Shown here: positions 7,053 through 11,640 of the stretch, piece by piece
Layout of the letters: each line of letters begins with the position of its first letter
How positions within the stretch are numbered: position 1 is the stretch's first letter
From: Anaerolineae bacterium
GTDB lineage: Bacteria; Chloroflexota; Anaerolineae; B4-G1
Length of the DNA stretch: 11,640 nt
Direction: 5' to 3'
NCBI GenBank assembly: GCA_030612585.1
Contig: JAUWNP010000139.1
Span: 1 to 11,640, forward strand
Made by a program: the position numbers and the translations under genes
Notes under the pieces: model-generated
The model's database searches: none
The model's input: the letters and a program-made list of their open reading frames with translations, nothing else
Told to the model about the DNA's origin: nothing

Positions 7053-8176
7053 TCAGCATTCTCCATCTCGTCGCCTCCTCCCGCGGCGGCGGCGCGACCC
7101 ACGTGCGCGACCTGGCGCTGGGGCTCGACCCGGCCCGCTTCGCCGTGCAGGTGGCGATGCCGGAAGACGGCGGCAACGTGCGCCGGGGAGATTTCGAGGC
7201 CACCGGTATCCCTTTCCATCGGGTGGACGTCGCGGCAGGCTTCTCCCTCAAGGCACTATGGCACATCCGTCGCCTGGCCGCCAGGGTGGACATCCTGCAT
7301 GTCCACGGGGCCCGCGCGGCCCTCTTCGGTCGCCTGGCCGCCGCCTCCCTGGGCTGGCGACGTCCCCGCCTCGTTTACACCATCCACGGCTTCGCTGCTC
7401 CTCACTACCCACAACTGCGCCGTGGCTTGCTGCTTGCCATTGAGCGGGCTCTGGCTCCGCTCACTGAATGTTTCATCGCCGTCTGCCGGGCCGAGCGGGA
7501 GGCACTCCTGGCAGCGGGCGTGGCCCGCTCCGTGCAGGTGCAGGTAGTGTGGAACGGCGTCCACGTCACCCGCTTCCAGGATGTCCGGCTGGAGCGGGCC
7601 GCCTGGCGGGCTGCCCAGGGTGTACCACCCGACGCATTTCTGATCACCACCGTTTGCCGCCTCCACAAGCCCCGCGACTTCGACACGTTGCTGCGGGCCT
7701 TCCGGCTGGTGACCGAGGCCTGCTCCTCCGCTCACCTGCTCATCGTCGGCGACGGGTCGTTGCGCTCCCAGATTGAGCAGCAGATAGGCGCACTCTCCCT
7801 GACCCAACAGGTGACCCTGTCCGGCTGGCGGGACGACCTGCCAGCCGTATACTCCGCCAGCGACGTCTACACCCTCACCACCTGGGGCTGGGAAGGATTG
7901 CCTCTGACCGTGCTGGAGGCAATGGCCGCTGGTCTACCTGTGATCGCCACCTCTGCCGGAGGAGTGCCGGAGGCAATGGTGAATGGAGAAACCGGCCTTC
8001 TGGTGGCCCGCTGCGACGTGGAAGAGCTGGCCAAAGCGCTTCGCACACTGATTGAGCATCCCGTACAGCGGCGGACAATGGGAGCCGCTGGTCGCGCCCG
8101 TGCCGAGATTCACTTCACTGTCGGGCGCATGGTGGCCGAGACCGCGACGATCTACACCGAGTTGGCCACATCGTGA
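7049..8176 (+). CDS. Glycosyltransferase family 4 (GT-B, retaining)
   Basis: A 375-residue GT-B enzyme of the usual GT4 length. The N-terminal domain opens with ILHLVASSRGGGATHV (about 4-19), whose Gly-rich loop contacts the donor, and has a VDILHVHG strand and a YTIHGF segment. The C-terminal donor domain shows ITTVCRL, LLIVGDG, LSGWRDDLPAVYSASDVY and the E-x7-E motif EGLPLTVLE (Glu282 and Glu290), then AAGLPVIATSAGGVPE. Such enzymes add hexoses or similar sugars to lipid-linked glycans or cell-surface lipids using nucleotide sugars; the specific sugar is unknown. It is coupled by a 4-base overlap to the GT2 gene, so the two probably act in one glycan. Base composition rises sharply from this gene onward. 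Confidence 0.93.
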   Translation: MISILHLVASSRGGGATHVRDLALGLDPARFAVQVAMPEDGGNVRRGDFEATGIPFHRVDVAAGFSLKALWHIRRLAARVDILHVHGARAALFGRLAAASLGWRRPRLVYTIHGFAAPHYPQLRRGLLLAIERALAPLTECFIAVCRAEREALLAAGVARSVQVQVVWNGVHVTRFQDVRLERAAWRAAQGVPPDAFLITTVCRLHKPRDFDTLLRAFRLVTEACSSAHLLIVGDGSLRSQIEQQIGALSLTQQVTLSGWRDDLPAVYSASDVYTLTTWGWEGLPLTVLEAMAAGLPVIATSAGGVPEAMVNGETGLLVARCDVEELAKALRTLIEHPVQRRTMGAAGRARAEIHFTVGRMVAETATIYTELATS

Positions 8177-8225
8177 GCACCTCTGCTTGCCTTCAGGGAT
8201 TTGCCCTTCTGACATTGAGGGATAT

Positions 8226-9464
8226 ATGACAGAGCGTGGGGTGATTGTGATCGGAGGAGGCGCGGCCGGCTTGATGGCCGCCGGGCAGGCCGCCGAACTG
8301 GGGGCGGAAACGCTGCTCCTCGAAAAGATGAAGCGCCCGGGAAACAAGTTGCGCATCACCGGCAAGGGACGTTGCAACCTGACTAACGTAACTCCGTTGT
8401 CCGAGTTTATCGCGCACTTCGGACCCAATGGGCGTTTCCTGCGCCAGGCTTTTTCCCGCTTTTTCACCCCGGAACTTGTGGCTTTCTTTGAGGAACTGGG
8501 GGTCCGTACTGTGACCGAACGCGGGGGACGGGTCTTTCCGGCCAGCGATCGGGCCCAGGACGTGGTGGATGCGCTGGTGCGGTGGGTCGGCGAACGTGGC
8601 GTGACGCTACGGACACGATCACCCGTGAAGCAGTTGCTCGTCGAGGGGGGGCGGGTGGTTGGGGTGCGGGTTGCCAAGCGGGTCTATCGCGCGGACGGTG
8701 TGATCGTCGCGACCGGCGGGGTGTCTTACCCCGCCACAGGGTCAACGGGGGATGGATACCGGCTGGCCGCATCGGTGGGACATTCCATCGTACCGCTTCG
8801 GCCGGCGCTGGTTCCCCTGGAAACGGCCGGCGACGTGGCCCCCAGGTTGCAAGGGTTGAGCCTGCGCCACGTGACCGTCCGAGTGTGGGTCAATGGGAAA
8901 AAGCAGGCCGAGGCCTTCGGCGAAATGCTCTTCACCCACTTTGGCCTTTCCGGGCCGATAATCCTCTCCCTGAGCGGCCGGGTCGTGGACGCGCTACGCC
9001 AGGGCCAGGGAGTAGTCCTGGCCATTGATCTCAAGCCGGCCCTCGACGAGCACAAGTTGGATGTACGTCTTCTCCGCGACCTGGACATGCATGGCAAGCA
9101 GCAGTTCCGCACGTTGCTGGAGGCACTGCTCCCCAGAAAACTGATCCCGGTTTGCATAGATCTGACGTCCATCTCCCCGCACAAGATGGGGCACCAGATC
9201 ACGGCCCAGGAGCGTAGGCGGCTACGGACGTGGTTGAAGGATTTCCGCCTGGAGGTGACCGGGTACCGCTCCTTCGCGGAGGCGATCATCACCGCCGGTG
9301 GGGTGGACACGCGGGAGATTGACCCGCGCACGATGGCTTCGCGCCTGGTGGAGGGCCTCTATTTCACCGGCGAGGTGCTGGACGTGGATGCCGACACCGG
9401 TGGTTATAACCTGCAAGCGGCGTTTTCTACCGGCTGGCTTGCTGGTCGGGCTGCGGCGCGATAA
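8226..9464 (+). CDS. HI0933/BaiN-family FAD-dependent oxidoreductase
   Basis: A 412-residue flavoprotein of the HI0933 (YhiN/BaiN, often labelled aminoacetone oxidase) family, likely cytoplasmic. It has the dinucleotide-binding loop IGGGAAG (9-15), the family signature NKLRITGKGRCNLTN (40-54), GGVSYPATGSTGDG (164-177), FTHFGLSGP (236-244), and the C-terminal FAD-closing segment GLYFTGEVLDVDADTGGYN (377-395). Length and motifs are complete. The physiological substrate of most members is not established; gut relatives reduce bile-acid intermediates, so no specific reaction is claimed here. The frame is open further upstream, to 8052, but that part lies inside the GT4 gene. ATG 8226, preceded by GAGGGA (8217-8222) and directly followed by the first beta strand, is the proper start. 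It lies 49 bases downstream of the GT4 stop. Confidence 0.93.
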   Translation: MTERGVIVIGGGAAGLMAAGQAAELGAETLLLEKMKRPGNKLRITGKGRCNLTNVTPLSEFIAHFGPNGRFLRQAFSRFFTPELVAFFEELGVRTVTERGGRVFPASDRAQDVVDALVRWVGERGVTLRTRSPVKQLLVEGGRVVGVRVAKRVYRADGVIVATGGVSYPATGSTGDGYRLAASVGHSIVPLRPALVPLETAGDVAPRLQGLSLRHVTVRVWVNGKKQAEAFGEMLFTHFGLSGPIILSLSGRVVDALRQGQGVVLAIDLKPALDEHKLDVRLLRDLDMHGKQQFRTLLEALLPRKLIPVCIDLTSISPHKMGHQITAQERRRLRTWLKDFRLEVTGYRSFAEAIITAGGVDTREIDPRTMASRLVEGLYFTGEVLDVDADTGGYNLQAAFSTGWLAGRAAAR

Positions 9465-9491
9465 CTTGTGCCAACGCCGCCGTGCAAGCAT

Positions 9492-9519
9492 TTGCAATCT
9501 ACAATCCGCCTGTTATAAT
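9492..9519 (+). promoter_or_regulatory. Predicted sigma70-type promoter of the penicillin-binding protein gene
   Basis: TATAAT at 9514-9519 is a perfect -10 hexamer. TTGCAA at 9492-9497 matches four of six -35 bases at a 16-base spacing. Transcription would start near 9526, leaving a leader of about 54 bases before ATG 9580. The site lies in the 115-base gap after the flavoprotein gene, which otherwise shows nothing identifiable. It suggests the PBP gene is transcribed independently of the glycan genes. Confidence 0.65.
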
Positions 9520-9579
9520 TCGCTTCGGGCGTGGAACCTGGCACTCCCGTACATCGTCTATTTCACAGAGAGAAAATGT

Positions 9580-11640
9580 ATGCCTGGAGATAATTACTCA
9601 GACGGAACTCGCGGCCCGCAACCGAAGATGGGGGATGGCAATCAGCCCGTCCGGTCTCTCGAGTCTCTTGCGCTAGATGACACACAACCCACACGGGCTC
9701 TCTCACCCGACGACGTCGAGACGGCTGAGTTACCAGGCGAACTGGGAGACCCCACCATCGTCATGCCTCGGGTGTCCACCGGCGCTACCCCGACCGCCAG
9801 CCTGCCCCGCACCATCCCACCGCCACAGCGGGCTGGCTATGTCCCACCTCCCTCATCCCCCCGTGGAGGGGGAGGGCAGGGGGAGGCATCCCCCCCCTGG
9901 AGGGGGGGGCAAGGGGGGGGGGCACGCCAGCGGGGTAAACCCCTGGTACGTTTCTTCTTTGCCATAGTGGTCAGCGCTGTGTTGCTTTTTTTCCTGGCCG
10001 CCGTCACCTCCGTCGTCGGCTACGTCTACATCGCCAGCCAACTTCCCCCGCCCGAGGAACTGCAAACCCGCCAGACCGCCTTTGTGAGCAGCAAGATCTA
10101 CGACCGCGAGGGTAACCTGCTCTACGAAGTCACAGACCCCCAGGGAGGGCGGCGCACGAAAGTCCCCCTGAGCGAGATTTCCCCCTATCTTATCCAGGCC
10201 ACCGTCGCTACCGAGGACCGCAACTTCTACGCTCACCCCGGTTTCGATCCCATCGCCATCGTGCGTGCCATCTACTACGGTCTCTCGGAGAGAAGGATCG
10301 TCTCTGGTGCTAGCACCATCACCCAGCAGTTGGCTCGCAACACCCTGCTCACGCCAGAGGAACGTGTGCAGGATACCGCCTGGCGCAAGATCAAAGAGAT
10401 CGTCCTGGCCGCCGAACTGACCCGCACCTATCGCGACAGGAACAAGATCCTGGAAATCTACCTCAACGAACTCTACTATGGCAACCTGGCCTACGGCATC
10501 CAGGCTGCCGCTGAGACCTACTTCGACGTAGATGCGGCTGACCTCACGCTGACGCAGGCATCCTTCCTGGCCGGCCTACCCCAGACACCGGCCACCTACG
10601 ATCCCTTCGGTGGCGGTCACGACCTGGCACTCTCCCGCCAGGAGGACGTGCTGGCGTTGATGGTCGAGGCCGGTTACATCGGCCACACCGAGGCCGCGCT
10701 GGCGGCCGCCGAGATGCGCGACTATGAGTTCATAGTTCCCCAACTCGACCTCACCACCGCCCCCCACTTCGTCGTCTACGTACGGCAAACGCTGGAAGCC
10801 GCCTATGGCCCGGAGGCGCTTTACCGGGGCGAGGGGTTGCGCATCTACACCACGCTCGACCCCCGCCTGCAGGCGCAGGCCGAGCAGGCCGTGCGCGAAG
10901 GTGTGGCTGCCTTGGCCGACCGCAACGCAACCAACGGCGCGCTCGTTGCGCTCGACCCGGCCACCGGTCACATCCGGGCGATGGTCGGCTCTGCCGACTT
11001 CGACGACGAAGAGATTGATGGCCAGGTCAACGTCACGCTGCGCTGCCGACAGCCCGGATCATCCATCAAGCCCCTCACCTACGTCGCCGCCTTCGAGCGT
11101 GGCTGGACGCCGGCCACGTTGACGTGGGACCTGCGCACCGAGTTCCCCGACGGGGCCAACCCGCCCTACGTCCCGGTCAACTACGACGAGAAGTACCACG
11201 GTCCGACGCTCCTGCGCGAAGCATTAGCCAACTCCTACAACGTCCCTGCTGTTGAGGCGCTCCAGTTTGTGGGGGTTGACGGCCTGCTGGAGATGGCTGT
11301 GCGACTGGGTCTCGAATCTCTGGCCCACCCAGAACTCTACTGCCCCGAGTATCCCTACGACCGGCCCCCGGCCTATGGGTTGGCGCTCACGCTGGGCGGC
11401 GGCGAGACCAAACTGCTGGAGATGACCGGCGCCTTCGCTGTGTTCACCAACGGCGGCAAACGCATGGAGCCTAGCCCCATCCTGCGCATCGAGGACAGCC
11501 GGGGCAACGTCCTGATGGACAACTCCGCGCCCGCTCGCGAGAAAGTCATCTCTGCCCAATATCCCTATCTCATCACCAGCATCCAGGCCGATACCCCGCC
11601 TCGATGCCCTGCCTTCCACTGTCCCAGCCTCCACCAACTC
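9580..11640 (+). CDS. Class A penicillin-binding protein (PBP1A family), 3' end missing
   Basis: A bifunctional peptidoglycan glycosyltransferase/transpeptidase, open from ATG 9580 to the window end (687 codons, no stop). Residues 1-124 form a hydrophilic, Pro/Thr/Gly-rich cytoplasmic tail, and one membrane anchor follows at about 125-150. The GT51 domain shows EDRNFYAHPGFD (Glu212 catalytic), GASTITQQLARN (243-254), ILEIYLNELYYG (290-301), AYGIQAAAETYF (304-315) and LAGLPQTP (330-337). The transpeptidase domain shows GALVALDPATGHIRAMVG (454-471), SSIK (Ser495 nucleophile, Lys498) and SYN (552-554). The KTG motif lies beyond the window. The ATG at 9580 has only a weak purine-rich AGAGAG upstream; ATG 9576, four bases earlier, hits a stop at once. 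The tail is interrupted by GC-rich repeats (9854-9922). It elongates and cross-links peptidoglycan outside the membrane. Confidence 0.93.
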   Translation, partial: MPGDNYSDGTRGPQPKMGDGNQPVRSLESLALDDTQPTRALSPDDVETAELPGELGDPTIVMPRVSTGATPTASLPRTIPPPQRAGYVPPPSSPRGGGGQGEASPPWRGGQGGGARQRGKPLVRFFFAIVVSAVLLFFLAAVTSVVGYVYIASQLPPPEELQTRQTAFVSSKIYDREGNLLYEVTDPQGGRRTKVPLSEISPYLIQATVATEDRNFYAHPGFDPIAIVRAIYYGLSERRIVSGASTITQQLARNTLLTPEERVQDTAWRKIKEIVLAAELTRTYRDRNKILEIYLNELYYGNLAYGIQAAAETYFDVDAADLTLTQASFLAGLPQTPATYDPFGGGHDLALSRQEDVLALMVEAGYIGHTEAALAAAEMRDYEFIVPQLDLTTAPHFVVYVRQTLEAAYGPEALYRGEGLRIYTTLDPRLQAQAEQAVREGVAALADRNATNGALVALDPATGHIRAMVGSADFDDEEIDGQVNVTLRCRQPGSSIKPLTYVAAFERGWTPATLTWDLRTEFPDGANPPYVPVNYDEKYHGPTLLREALANSYNVPAVEALQFVGVDGLLEMAVRLGLESLAHPELYCPEYPYDRPPAYGLALTLGGGETKLLEMTGAFAVFTNGGKRMEPSPILRIEDSRGNVLMDNSAPAREKVISAQYPYLITSIQADTPPRCPAFHCPSLHQL
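9854..9922 (+). repeat. Two tandem GC-rich palindromic units inside the PBP gene
   Basis: Unit 1 (9854-9886, 33 bases) and unit 2 (9887-9922, 36 bases) share the plan CAT, C-run, TGGA, G-run, CA, G-run. Unit 2 contains C8 (9890-9897), loop TGGA, G8 (9902-9909), a perfect 8-pair hairpin, then CAA and G10 (9913-9922). Unit 1 has C6 (9857-9862), G5 (9868-9872), G3 and G5. Both lengths are multiples of three, so the frame is kept and the insert codes for a Gly/Pro-rich stretch in the cytoplasmic tail. It looks like a dispersed palindromic element that entered a gene at a tolerant site. Confidence 0.75.

Noticed and set aside
8052..8225. Upstream 58-codon extension of the flavoprotein
   Set aside because: It lies mainly within the GT4 coding region, and family members start just before the GGGAAG loop, which fits ATG 8226.
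7934..8677. Long open frame on the - strand (247 codons)
   Set aside because: It overlaps the GT4 and flavoprotein genes, both with complete family motifs on the + strand. The translated product is Ser/Arg/Pro-rich with no motif, typical of a shadow frame in GC-rich DNA.
9677..9967. A 96-codon + strand frame across the C/G runs
   Set aside because: It is out of frame with the PBP reading frame, which is open from 9580 and gives recognisable domains.
11578..11640. Possible frameshift near the PBP window end
   Set aside because: The residues look atypical at first, but the in-frame RCPAF matches the segment commonly found before the KTG motif, and no stop occurs.

Overview
The window reads as a bacterial chromosome segment carrying a surface-glycan cluster followed by cell-envelope and household genes. 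All supported genes lie on the + strand. Gene content, short palindromic repeats and the style of the penicillin-binding protein suggest a Chloroflexota (Anaerolineae-like) bacterium, possibly a metagenome-derived genome. That assignment is an inference, because no taxonomic marker is present.

Region 1 (1-2603) is a nonulosonic (sialic-type) acid module. It holds the 3' end of an unrecognised gene, then a CMP-sialate synthetase (neuA), a NeuB-type synthase and a KdsC-like HAD phosphatase, packed with overlaps of 4 to 14 bases. The synthase resembles animal sialic acid 9-phosphate synthase more than the classical Campylobacter type. With a phosphatase beside it, a phosphorylated route is the most economical reading: synthase makes sugar-9-P, the HAD enzyme removes the phosphate, and NeuA activates the product with CTP.

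Region 2 (2604-7052) uses or surrounds that sugar. A 572-residue capsule-synthesis-like GT-B protein has the HP and paired hydroxyl motifs of CMP-sugar-dependent transferases. After it come a multi-membrane GT-C (family 39-like) glycosyltransferase and a GT2 glycosyltransferase. Two inverted-repeat structures sit in the gaps flanking the 572-residue gene.

Region 3 (7049-9464) is visibly richer in G+C. It holds a GT4 glycosyltransferase, translationally coupled to the GT2 gene, and an HI0933/BaiN-family flavoprotein.

Region 4 (9465-11640) starts with a near-consensus sigma70-type promoter. It drives a bifunctional class A penicillin-binding protein that runs off the window end before its KTG motif. 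Its cytoplasmic tail is interrupted by two tandem, frame-preserving GC-rich palindromic units made largely of C and G runs. This is the most unusual sequence in the window.

No tRNA, rRNA, CRISPR array, transposase or prophage gene was seen.
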